Origin: Phycisphaeraceae bacterium
GTDB taxonomy: Bacteria > Planctomycetota > Phycisphaerae > Phycisphaerales > UBA1924
Assembly (NCBI GenBank): GCA_019454185.1
Contig: CP075368.1
Location: 682,001 to 746,000 of the forward strand
Length of the DNA stretch: 64,000 nucleotides
Direction: 5' to 3'
The translations under genes and the position numbers were made by a program. Every line of letters begins with the position of its first letter. Positions within the stretch are counted from its first letter, which is position 1. Below, piece after piece: positions 37,260 through 44,738 of the stretch. The notes under the pieces were generated by a model. That model was not told the DNA's origin. It worked only from the letters and a program-made list of their open reading frames with translations, and searched no databases.

Positions 37260-39971
37260 ATGCTGCCCAGGATCTTCCCCGTCGCCGCGCTGCTCTCGCT
37301 CGCAACGCTCCCCATCGCCGCACAATCGGTTCCATACGAGCGCTACCAACTCGACAACGGCATGACCGTGATCCTCCACCAGGATCGCTCGCTCCCTCTC
37401 GCCGCTCTCAACCTCTGGTATCGCGTCGGCTCCAAAGACGAACCGAAAGGCCGCTCCGGCTTCGCCCACCTCTTCGAGCATCTCATGTTCATGGGCACCG
37501 AACGCGTTCCCGAGAACCAGTTCGACCTCATCATGGAATCAGGAGGCGGCTCCAACAACGCGACCACCTCATACGACCGCACAAACTACTTCCAGTCCGG
37601 GCCCTCCTCTCTCCTCCCGACACTCCTCTGGCTCGAAGCGGATCGACTCGAAGACATCGGCCGCATGATGACCCAGGAGAAACTCGACCTCCAGCGCGAC
37701 GTCGTGCGCAACGAGCGCCGCCAGTCCTACGAGAACGCCCCGTACGGCCGCTCCTACCTCATCGCCACCCAACTCATGTTCCCCGAGTCGCACCCGTACC
37801 ACATCCCCACGATCGGCACGCACCAGGACCTCGAGGCCGCAACGGTCCACGATGTCCAGGACTTCTTCGCCTCCTTCTACGTCCCCTCAAACATCTCCAT
37901 GAGCATCGTCGGCGACTTCGATCCGGAAGAAATCAAGCCCATCATCGAATCACTCTTCGCAGACCTCCCCGCCGGCGCGCCAACACCCGGAAAGATCGCG
38001 CCCCCCGCCCGTCTCGACCGCGTCGTCCGCTACACGACCCTCGACAAGGTCCAGTTGCCCCTCATCAGCATCTGGTACCACTCGCCCGCGATCTACACAG
38101 ATGGCAACGCCGAGGTCGATCTCCTCGCACAGATCCTCACCGATGGAAAGTCCAGCCGCCTCTACAAGCGTCTCGTCATGGACGAGGGAATCGCCGCCGA
38201 AGTCGAGGCCTACCAGGATTCCAACCTCCTCGGATCCGTGCTTGCCCTCAACATCTACGCCATGCCGGATGCCGACCTCGGCCGACTCGAAGCACTGATC
38301 GACGAAGAGATCAGCACGCTCCTCGAGAGCGGCCCAACCGCCGACGAACTCGAACGCTTCAAGGCATCACGCGAGCTCGAGATGCTCGGCTCGATGCAGG
38401 ATGTCCTCAGCCGCGCCGACGCGCTCAACGCCTACCAGTTCTACTTCGGTGAGCCCGACTCATTCAAACGCGATCTCGACCGCTACCGCAACGCAACGCC
38501 CGAGTCCGTCCGACGCTGGGCCGCACAAGTCCTCACGCCCGACGCGCGGCTCATCGGACGCATCCTCCCCGAAACGCCCGATCGACTCCCAAGCGCAAGA
38601 GATACCCAACCCGACGAGCCCGCCAGCTCGCCCTGGATGCCCCCGAGCCCCGACTCATTCGCGCTCTCGAACGGCATCACGGTGCTCCACTTCCACAAGC
38701 CCTCCATCCCGCTTGTCTCCATCACCACCCTCTTCGCGCCCGGTGCCCCGATCGACGATCCAGCCCGCCCCGGACTCGCCACGCTCGCAGCCGACATGCT
38801 CGACGAGGGCGCCGCAGGCCTCGACGCCATCGGCTTCGCAGACGCAGTCTCCTCGCTCGGAGCGACCTTCGACGCGGACGCAAGCGTCGAGACCGCGCAC
38901 GCCTCCATGACAGTCATCAAACGCAACGCCGACCGCGCGATCCCGCTGCTCGCAGACGCCCTCATCCGCCCCGCCCTACAACCCGAAGACTGGGCTCGCG
39001 TCCGCACGCTCCATATCGAGAATCTCCGCCAGCAGGACGACAACCCGCAGGTCGTCGCCGCCCGCGTGGCAAACCGCGCCCTCTTCGGCGACTCCAGCCC
39101 CTACGGACGCCCCCTCTCCGGAACACGCCAGAGCGTCGAATCCATCACGATCGAGAACGTCACCTCCAAAGTCCGCCAGGTCTTCCGTCCCGAGCACGCC
39201 ACCATCCTCATCGCGGGCGACATCACGCGCGACGAAGCCAGAGAGACGCTCGAACGCGCCTTCGGCGGCTGGACAATGCCCGTTGCAGAACCGCTCTCCC
39301 AAACTCTCACCGCCGATACGGACTCCCCCTCCGGCCTCAGAGTCCTCATCGTCGATCGCCCCGGAGCCGTACAGACCGTCGTCCGCTTCGCCATGCCCGC
39401 GCCTCCATACGACTCGCCCGCGCGGGCCGTCAACACCATGATCAACACGCTCTTCGGCGGCTCATTCACAAGCCGACTCAACCAGAACCTCCGCGAACGC
39501 AACGGATACACCTACGGCGCACGCTCATCGATATCCCCCTTCCGAACCCGCGGCATGCTCACCGCAGGAGCCGCCATCAGAGCCGATGCCACCGGCCCCG
39601 CCGTCGCCGAGTTCCTCAAGGAATTCGACGCGCTCCGCACCGCAACCATCGACCAGTCCGAACTCGTAAAGAGCCGCGAAACCGTCAAGACAGATCTCGT
39701 CGAGAGCTTCCAGGGGCTCGCCGGACTCCTCGCAAACGCCACGCGTCCTCTCGCCGTCGGCATGTCCTACGAAACCATCGCGAAGGACCTGCTCGATCTC
39801 GACAGCATCACCGTGGATGCCATCAACAACGCCGCGGCCCGTGCCGTCGATCTCGACCGCGCGGTCCTCGTCCTCGTCGGCGACAAATCTCTCATCCTCA
39901 GCCAACTCGAAGGTCTCAAACTCCCGACCCCCATCGAGGTCGATGTCCATGGCGCACCGGCATCCCGCTGA
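37260..39971 (+). CDS. two-lobed M16 family zinc peptidase
   Basis: This 903-residue protein is a pitrilysin-type (M16) peptidase with a signal peptide ending near residue 22 (LPIAAQS), so it acts outside the cytoplasm. The N-terminal lobe carries the inverted zinc motif HLFEH at residues 70-74. The expected downstream Glu lies within the helical stretch around RNERRQSYENAPYG. The C-terminal lobe (from about residue 460) has the same fold but no HxxEH, as expected for the inactive partner lobe, and retains NGYTYGARSS, the substrate-binding Arg/Tyr region. The length matches a fused pair of half-units. AGGAG lies near the ATG. The gene stands alone and is followed by a terminator for the opposite-strand tRNA. 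Confidence 0.9.
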   Translation: MLPRIFPVAALLSLATLPIAAQSVPYERYQLDNGMTVILHQDRSLPLAALNLWYRVGSKDEPKGRSGFAHLFEHLMFMGTERVPENQFDLIMESGGGSNNATTSYDRTNYFQSGPSSLLPTLLWLEADRLEDIGRMMTQEKLDLQRDVVRNERRQSYENAPYGRSYLIATQLMFPESHPYHIPTIGTHQDLEAATVHDVQDFFASFYVPSNISMSIVGDFDPEEIKPIIESLFADLPAGAPTPGKIAPPARLDRVVRYTTLDKVQLPLISIWYHSPAIYTDGNAEVDLLAQILTDGKSSRLYKRLVMDEGIAAEVEAYQDSNLLGSVLALNIYAMPDADLGRLEALIDEEISTLLESGPTADELERFKASRELEMLGSMQDVLSRADALNAYQFYFGEPDSFKRDLDRYRNATPESVRRWAAQVLTPDARLIGRILPETPDRLPSARDTQPDEPASSPWMPPSPDSFALSNGITVLHFHKPSIPLVSITTLFAPGAPIDDPARPGLATLAADMLDEGAAGLDAIGFADAVSSLGATFDADASVETAHASMTVIKRNADRAIPLLADALIRPALQPEDWARVRTLHIENLRQQDDNPQVVAARVANRALFGDSSPYGRPLSGTRQSVESITIENVTSKVRQVFRPEHATILIAGDITRDEARETLERAFGGWTMPVAEPLSQTLTADTDSPSGLRVLIVDRPGAVQTVVRFAMPAPPYDSPARAVNTMINTLFGGSFTSRLNQNLRERNGYTYGARSSISPFRTRGMLTAGAAIRADATGPAVAEFLKEFDALRTATIDQSELVKSRETVKTDLVESFQGLAGLLANATRPLAVGMSYETIAKDLLDLDSITVDAINNAAARAVDLDRAVLVLVGDKSLILSQLEGLKLPTPIEVDVHGAPASR

Positions 39972-40055
39972 GCCGCGATGCCGACGGCAAGACCGGCCGC
40001 ATGTCACCCAGACAAAATCCGATCGATACGACAAAACAATCGAATTCGATTGACC

Positions 40056-40096
40056 TCAAAAAGCCGACGACCCCGGGGCATCCGCTCCGGGGTCGT
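40056..40096 (-). terminator. rho-independent terminator of tRNA-Arg
   Basis: The perfect 10-base arms ACGACCCCGG (40067-40076) and CCGGGGTCGT (40087-40096) pair. Read on the minus strand the stem is followed by CGGCTTTTTG. This places the terminator directly behind the tRNA-Arg gene. Plus-strand transcription from the M16 gene lacks a matching T-run. Confidence 0.75.
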
Positions 40097-40104
40097 TCTG
40101 CAAG

Positions 40105-40178
40105 TACAGGCGAAGGGACTCGAACCCCTAACCTCCTGATCCGTAGTCAGGTGCTCTATCCAATTGAGCTACGCCTGC
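40105..40178 (-). tRNA. tRNA-Arg (anticodon ACG)
   Basis: The 74-base cloverleaf starts GCAGGCG and ends CGCCTGT plus discriminator A. The acceptor pairs over 7 bp with a terminal G-U. The D-stem is GCTC/GAGC, the anticodon stem CCTGA/TCAGG with loop CTACGGA, and the T-loop TTCGAGT. The anticodon ACG (read as ICG) serves CGN codons. CCA is not encoded. Confidence 0.95.
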
Positions 40179-40289
40179 GCACTGCCCACCAAAGGGCAAG
40201 GCCAAAGGTTAAGCGGCCACTCCACGCTCGGCAACTGCCGGAGCCCGAACTCTTGAACTCTGCCCGAGACCACCCAATACTTCTCTCCC

Positions 40290-40310
40290 GTCCGCAGAAG
40301 CCCTGCGGAC
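40290..40310 (+). promoter_or_regulatory. hairpin in the rpsT leader
   Basis: The perfect 8-base arms GTCCGCAG and CTGCGGAC enclose the loop AAGCC. The hairpin ends 22 bases before the rpsT ATG, and the likely ribosome site GAGG (40318-40321) begins 8 bases after it. It could be an S20 autoregulatory or translational control element; S20 is known to repress its own translation in enteric bacteria. It could also be an accidental palindrome. Confidence 0.35.
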
Positions 40311-40332
40311 TCGAAACGAGGTTGTCTCCCGC

Positions 40333-40596
40333 ATGGCTCATTCACTCTCCGCCCGCAAGCGTGTCCGTCAGAACTTCAAGCGCCGCGCCCTCAACCGCTG
40401 GCGTCTTCGCAGCATGCGATCCGCACTGAAGGACTTCAACGACAAGATGCTCCACGGCTCAAAGGCCGAGGCGGGCGAGGCGTTCAAGGCCTGCATCAAG
40501 GCGATCGACCGCACCGCGCAGCGCGGCGTCATCCACCGCAACCAGGCCGCTCGCCGCAAGAGCCGCCTCAACGCCCGCCTCAAGGCCAAGGCCTGA
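40333..40596 (+). CDS. rpsT: 30S ribosomal protein S20 (bS20)
   Basis: This 87-residue protein is the small-subunit ribosomal protein S20. It is strongly basic and helical, with RKRVRQNFKRRALNRWRL near the N-terminus and AAGEA-like spacing before RTAQRGVIHRNQAARRKSRL near the C-terminus, the S20 signature. The length is typical. A strong hairpin lies in its 5' leader, and a hairpin with a GCAA loop follows the stop. Confidence 0.96.
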   Translation: MAHSLSARKRVRQNFKRRALNRWRLRSMRSALKDFNDKMLHGSKAEAGEAFKACIKAIDRTAQRGVIHRNQAARRKSRLNARLKAKA

Positions 40597-40661
40597 CCGG
40601 CGAACGACCTACGCTCCGCGTCACGCGCCGGAACGTCTACCCACACACTGATTCCTGAGCA

Positions 40662-40685
40662 CGAACCCCGCGCAAGCGGGGTTCG
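40662..40685. terminator. hairpin behind rpsT
   Basis: The perfect arms CGAACCCCGC and GCGGGGTTCG close a GCAA tetraloop 65 bp past the rpsT stop. The sequence after it (CGTATTCTTG) has only a weak T-run, and the CPBP gene begins 17 bp further on. It is probably a transcription or mRNA-processing end. Confidence 0.55.
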
Positions 40686-40702
40686 CGTATTCTTGTGACT
40701 CG

Positions 40703-41533
40703 ATGACGACAGCAAAGCGACCAGCACGCAGAAAGCCGGCCGCAAAGCCGTCGCGATCCAATGACGCCGCCGCCGCGTACAGCGACCTCTCCACGCGACC
40801 CCTCCACATCCTCGTCTTTCTCGCTCCCCTCCTCGTGCTCTACGAGATCGGGTCGATCCTCTATCTCTCAAATCCCTCAACAGGCGCCGTCGAAACAATC
40901 AGCGCACGACGCATGATCTCCGCCTTCTTCGAGATCTTCGGCGCGTTCGGTCTCTATCTCCCCGGCCTCGTCCTGGCCACAGTCCTCCTCGTCTGGCACA
41001 CGCTGCGAAAGGACCGCTGGACGGTCCAACTCCCCGTCATCCCCGTCATGGCGATGGAGTCGATCGTCTGGACGATCCCGCTCGTCGTCGTCGCGACCAT
41101 CATCCCCTTCTTCGTCGCCGCCGCAGAGCTTGCACCCCTCGCCGGACCCACCGGCACGAACGAGATCCATCATCTCTCGACCCAGGCCCGCCTCACCATC
41201 GCCATCGGCGCTGGCCTATACGAGGAGCTCGTCTTCAGAGTCGTCTGCATCGCCATCATCCACACCATCGTCGTCGATGTCCTCGGGGCAAAGAAGCAGG
41301 CCGGAGCAATCGCCGCCGTCCTCTTCTCCGCCATCGCCTTCACCCTCTACCACGACCTCCGCACGCCCGCCGGTAACCTCAATCTCCCGCTCACCGCTTT
41401 CCTCTTCTTCGCCGGCGTCTACTTCGGAATCCTCTACATCTGGCGCGGCTTCGGCATCGTCGTCGGCGTCCACGCCCTCTACGACGTCGTCGCCCTCGTC
41501 CTCCTCCCAGCCAGCCGCTCAATCACCGACTGA
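40703..41533 (+). CDS. CPBP family intramembrane glutamic protease
   Basis: This 276-residue polytopic membrane protein belongs to the CPBP (Abi/Rce1-like) family. Membrane segments run at about 33-56, 73-100, 112-142 and beyond. The active-site signature YEELVFR is at about 173-179 (Glu174, Glu175, Arg179). The second conserved motif is the His in LYHDLRTP (His217), and GVHALYDV provides the last. A basic N-terminal tail (RPARRKPAAKPSR) precedes the first helix. The substrate is unknown; members process prenylated or bacteriocin-related proteins or act in immunity. It is not part of any visible bacteriocin cluster. Confidence 0.85.
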   Translation: MTTAKRPARRKPAAKPSRSNDAAAAYSDLSTRPLHILVFLAPLLVLYEIGSILYLSNPSTGAVETISARRMISAFFEIFGAFGLYLPGLVLATVLLVWHTLRKDRWTVQLPVIPVMAMESIVWTIPLVVVATIIPFFVAAAELAPLAGPTGTNEIHHLSTQARLTIAIGAGLYEELVFRVVCIAIIHTIVVDVLGAKKQAGAIAAVLFSAIAFTLYHDLRTPAGNLNLPLTAFLFFAGVYFGILYIWRGFGIVVGVHALYDVVALVLLPASRSITD

Positions 41534-41754
41534 GAATCGACCTCCCGTTAGGGAAAAAATCGCGTAGGGCAGCCCTGTCCTCCCATTCTCCACACCGATT
41601 TTTCTGCTGGAATTCTCCCAATCTTGTCGGGTACACTCTTCCATCAGGAAAGAGAGTCCCGGTGCGTCCTTCGTTCTCCGTCCCGGGTTGATGGCAGCGT
41701 GACTTCCGCCGCGCTCCACACGCGGCTCGCGCAATCCAGCGAAAGGGCCAGCAC

Positions 41755-42057
41755 ATGGGACTCGACTTTGCAATCGACGAGTTGTACGCGACCGGCTGGA
41801 GCTCACTCGACTCACAGGGGTGTGCCTTCCACACCGATGGGCGCCCCTATCCCTCGTGCGCGCGCGTGCAGGAAGAATTCACCGCCGCAGGGTGCGAGCT
41901 CAAAATCCGCAGAATCCAGCTCTTCGACTGCCACCGTGCCGAGTGGGTCGATCGCTCCGGCTCCGCATCCGGGGCCGTCGTCGGACATTCCGATGTCGAA
42001 GCCGCGGTCTACGCACTCTCTCAGCTCCGTCGCTCGCTGGCCACGGCCGCCTGCTGA
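41755..42057 (+). CDS. hypothetical small protein
   Basis: This 100-residue protein matches nothing I can name. It has four cysteines (CAF, SCAR, GCEL, DCH) and a C-terminal helix. No signal peptide or membrane helix is visible. AAAGGG lies 9 bases before the ATG and codon use matches the neighbours, so it is likely real. The 221 bp before it (41534-41754) contains no gene I can support. Confidence 0.6.
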   Translation: MGLDFAIDELYATGWSSLDSQGCAFHTDGRPYPSCARVQEEFTAAGCELKIRRIQLFDCHRAEWVDRSGSASGAVVGHSDVEAAVYALSQLRRSLATAAC

Positions 42058-42171
42058 CTCCATCCCTCGCCTCACGCCACATCCGCGCCGTTCCCACCGC
42101 TGTTCTTGGACCCAATCCTCGGCTCCGGGCTTGACCCGATCCCGAGTCGAGTTATCGTCTCCCAGCACGAT

Positions 42172-42246
42172 GGCCCCATCGTCTAGCCTGGTCTAGGACG
42201 CCAGGTTCTCATCCTGGAAACCGGGGTTCGAATCCCCGTGGGGTCA
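42172..42246 (+). tRNA. tRNA-Glu (anticodon CTC)
   Basis: The 75-base cloverleaf has acceptor arms GGCCCCA and TGGGGTC with discriminator A. The anticodon stem is CCAGG/CCTGG with loop TTCTCAT, giving anticodon CTC for GAG codons. The T-arm is CGGGG-TTCGAAT-CCCCG. CCA is not encoded. Confidence 0.96.
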
Positions 42247-42253
42247 TTCTCAC

Positions 42254-42288
42254 CGGGCCGCCTCTTACAGGCGGCCCGCGCTGTTTTT
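42254..42288 (+). terminator. rho-independent terminator of tRNA-Glu
   Basis: The perfect 10-base arms CGGGCCGCCT and AGGCGGCCCG with loop CTTAC are followed by CGCTGTTTTT. It lies 7 bp past the tRNA. Confidence 0.88.
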
Positions 42289-42399
42289 GCCGATTGGCCA
42301 CTCCAGCCCATCCCCACACCGAGTGGATTCTCTCGTTTTCGTGGACCTCATCAACTCCGGGTCTCCGCTCGCCGATCTCCGACCGGAATCGGAGGTCTC

Positions 42400-42744
42400 A
42401 TGGAGCCCCAAGCTCAACACACCAGCCCGCTGCGAAGCGACCTCGCCGACGACCCCGACATGGTCGAGCTCCTCGATTTTTTCGTCGCTGAACTCGGAGA
42501 ACGCATCGCGTCCCTCCAGAGCCACCTCGACGCGCAGCGCCTCGGCGACCTCCGCACCCTCGCCCATCAACTCAAGGGCGCGGCCGGCGGATACGGCTAC
42601 CCCGATCTCAGCCGCATCGCCGGAACCCTCGAAGCATCGATCACCGAGGGCGGCCCGGAACCCGATCCAACCACCGTCAAGCACGCCGTCGACGCACTCG
42701 TCGATGTCTGCCGCCGCGCCATCGCAGGGCACCAGCCCGCATAA
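42400..42744 (+). CDS. Hpt domain protein (histidine phosphotransfer)
   Basis: This 114-residue protein is a stand-alone phosphotransfer protein. The phosphoaccepting motif AHQLKGAAGG places His56 as the active histidine, within a four-helix Hpt bundle. The ATG at 42400 follows a perfect GGAGGT at 42391-42396, which fixes the start; the longer open frame back to 42238 runs into the tRNA. A REC-GGDEF protein starts 21 bp downstream, a natural partner for phosphotransfer. No histidine kinase is next to the pair. Confidence 0.88.
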   Translation: MEPQAQHTSPLRSDLADDPDMVELLDFFVAELGERIASLQSHLDAQRLGDLRTLAHQLKGAAGGYGYPDLSRIAGTLEASITEGGPEPDPTTVKHAVDALVDVCRRAIAGHQPA

Positions 42745-42765
42745 CCAGAGAAAGCCGCGAACCAC

Positions 42766-43719
42766 GTGAGGATCGAAGCAGCCAACCTGGAAGCATCCCG
42801 CCCGCTCGTGCTGGCGGTCGATGACTCCATCGACGTGCTGCGTCTCCTCAAGGCCAGACTCCGCCACGAGACCCTCGACTTCGAGACCGCAAGCACCGGC
42901 ACCGAAGGCCTCGAGATGGCCAAACGCCTCAATCCGGCCCTCATCCTCCTCGACATCGAACTCCCCGACATCGACGGCTTCGAGATCCTCCGCCAACTCA
43001 AGGAACGCCCCGAGACCGTCCAGACACCCGTCATCATGCTCTCAGGGCTCTCGAGCGCACACGACAAAGTCACCGCCTTCGACCTCGGCGCAGTCGACTA
43101 CGTCACAAAGCCCTTCGACATCGCAGAACTCCGAGTCCGGATCCGTGCCGCAATCCGCACCCATCTCCTCCTCCAGATGCTCGCGCAGCGCGCACAGATC
43201 GACGGCCTTACCGGGCTCTGGAACCGCGCATACTTCGACCGACGGCTCAGCGAAGAACTCGCACGCTGCGCCCGCCACGAACGCCCCGTCTCACTCGCCA
43301 TCTTCGATATCGATCGATTCAAACTCATCAACGACACCTACGGTCACCCCGCAGGCGACGCGGTCCTCACCGGATTCTCCAGTCTCCTCAGACGCGAAAT
43401 CCGCGAGACCGACATCCCCTGCCGATACGGCGGCGAAGAGTTCGCACTCATCATGCCCGACACCTGCCCCGAAGACGCACTCGCCGTCTGCGAGCGAATC
43501 CGCACAACCCTCGAGCAGGTCGCCTGGCCTAGACACCCCGACCACGCCGTCACCGTCTCCACCGGCATCGCCGGCTCAAACCGCTGCGGCTTCCACACCG
43601 AGGGCGCCTGGCTCGAAACAGCCGATCGAAACCTCTACGCCGCGAAGACAGGCGGCCGAAACAGAACCATCTCGTCAACCATGGAAGCTGCCGGTCGCTC
43701 GCTCCCGAAAGCCGGCTGA
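42766..43719 (+). CDS. response regulator diguanylate cyclase (REC-GGDEF)
   Basis: This 317-residue protein makes cyclic di-GMP under phosphorylation control, like PleD/WspR. The REC domain (about 12-135) has the acidic pair Asp19-Asp20, phosphoacceptor Asp63 (LLDIELPD) and Lys115 (TKPFD). The GGDEF domain (about 145-305) opens with DGLTGLWNRAYFD. It has an intact active site GGEEF (222-226) and an inhibitory I-site RETD (213-216) exactly five residues before it, so product inhibition is expected. It starts with GTG 21 bp after the Hpt gene, with which it likely forms an operon. Confidence 0.92.
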   Translation: MRIEAANLEASRPLVLAVDDSIDVLRLLKARLRHETLDFETASTGTEGLEMAKRLNPALILLDIELPDIDGFEILRQLKERPETVQTPVIMLSGLSSAHDKVTAFDLGAVDYVTKPFDIAELRVRIRAAIRTHLLLQMLAQRAQIDGLTGLWNRAYFDRRLSEELARCARHERPVSLAIFDIDRFKLINDTYGHPAGDAVLTGFSSLLRREIRETDIPCRYGGEEFALIMPDTCPEDALAVCERIRTTLEQVAWPRHPDHAVTVSTGIAGSNRCGFHTEGAWLETADRNLYAAKTGGRNRTISSTMEAAGRSLPKAG

Positions 43720-43729
43720 CCCCGCCAAC

Positions 43730-44386
43730 TCAGAACGGGAAAATCAGCCCCCCGTACACCATCGGCGCGTCCCGGTCCGGGTTCTCATCGTCACCGAAGA
43801 TCCGCGCGTTCGAGATGTGGTGCCATCTCGCTCCAACCTGCAAACGCAGCCCGCGATCATTCAGACGACGCGTCACCCCCGCACCCGCCTGAGGAAGAAA
43901 ATTAAATCCCGTGCCTCCATCCGGCACATCCCCGCTCGCGCCGAGCAGACCGATCCCCGCATCAAGATACACCGTCCACGGATCCTTCCGATAGAAGTGC
44001 CACCGGAAGATCGTCGACACACTCGCACCGATCTGGTCGTCCCCTTCCTGCGCGAAGTACCACCCCGCAAGCTCGAACGACAACTCAACCCCATCGCCCA
44101 GAAAGTAACTGAACGCCCCGCGCAGCGGCACATCCGTCGAACCGTCAAAGTCGTACGCCACGCCCGCGCCGAGCGTCCACCACTTCGACTCGGCAGACGC
44201 ATACTCCGGCACACTCCGCGCCGCCGCCCCCTCAACGCTCTCGCTCGGCTGGAACGTCAGTCGCCCCCCGGAGAGCGCGCCATCCTCAGCGTGCGCCACC
44301 CCGAAGCATGCAACAGGCAGCAGCCACGCCGCAACCCGCAACCCGAGCAACCGCCGCCGAACATGCATATTCATCTCATCATTCAT
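43730..44386 (-). CDS. PagL-like lipid A deacylase / acyloxyacyl hydrolase family
   Basis: This outer-membrane barrel protein of about 218 residues has a signal peptide ending at VAHAEDG (about residue 35). The C-terminal part has RWHHISNARIFGDDENPD, matching the PagL catalytic region (His-x-Ser-Asn), and it ends GGLIFPF with a terminal Phe. Family members remove an acyl chain from lipid A. Enzymatic activity here is inferred; the acidic third residue is not identified with certainty. Start choices are ATGs at 44386, 44374 and 44368; all keep the signal peptide. The gene is divergent from the SlyX-like gene, with about 64 bp between starts. Confidence 0.75.
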   Translation of the reverse strand: MNDEMNMHVRRRLLGLRVAAWLLPVACFGVAHAEDGALSGGRLTFQPSESVEGAAARSVPEYASAESKWWTLGAGVAYDFDGSTDVPLRGAFSYFLGDGVELSFELAGWYFAQEGDDQIGASVSTIFRWHFYRKDPWTVYLDAGIGLLGASGDVPDGGTGFNFLPQAGAGVTRRLNDRGLRLQVGARWHHISNARIFGDDENPDRDAPMVYGGLIFPF

Positions 44387-44450
44387 GGGACGTAGAGTAG
44401 CGAGCGTCACCCCGACCACGCCACCCTCCGCCGCACTTCCGGAGCACGCC

Positions 44451-44696
44451 ATGTCAGATCAACCAGATCCATCGCGGCTCACACGCCTCGAAGAATCGCT
44501 CGCCTACGCCGACCGGGCCGCCGAAGAGGCCGGACGACAGATCCTCGACCTCTACCGGCGGCTCGACGCACTCTCCAGACGCCTCGAAGCGATCGAGAAA
44601 CGCCTCGAAGAAGACACGCGGCAACCAGAACCGGGCACACCCCGTCGAATCACCGACGAAGAACTCCGCGCAAACAAACCCCCGCACTCCGCCTGA
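44451..44696 (+). CDS. slyX: SlyX-like small coiled-coil protein
   Basis: This 81-residue protein is a helical coiled coil with heptads RLTRLEESLAYADRAAEEAG and LYRRLDALSRRLEAIEKRLEE, matching the SlyX family. The function of SlyX is unknown. The ATG at 44451 has GGAG 6 bases upstream and excludes a non-matching 22-residue extension that would overlap the divergent gene. The short divergent region (44387-44450) must carry both promoters. Confidence 0.75.
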   Translation: MSDQPDPSRLTRLEESLAYADRAAEEAGRQILDLYRRLDALSRRLEAIEKRLEEDTRQPEPGTPRRITDEELRANKPPHSA

Positions 44697-44738
44697 AGGC
44701 GCGGCCGCAAGCCACTCCCCTCCGCCATCGCCTACTGC

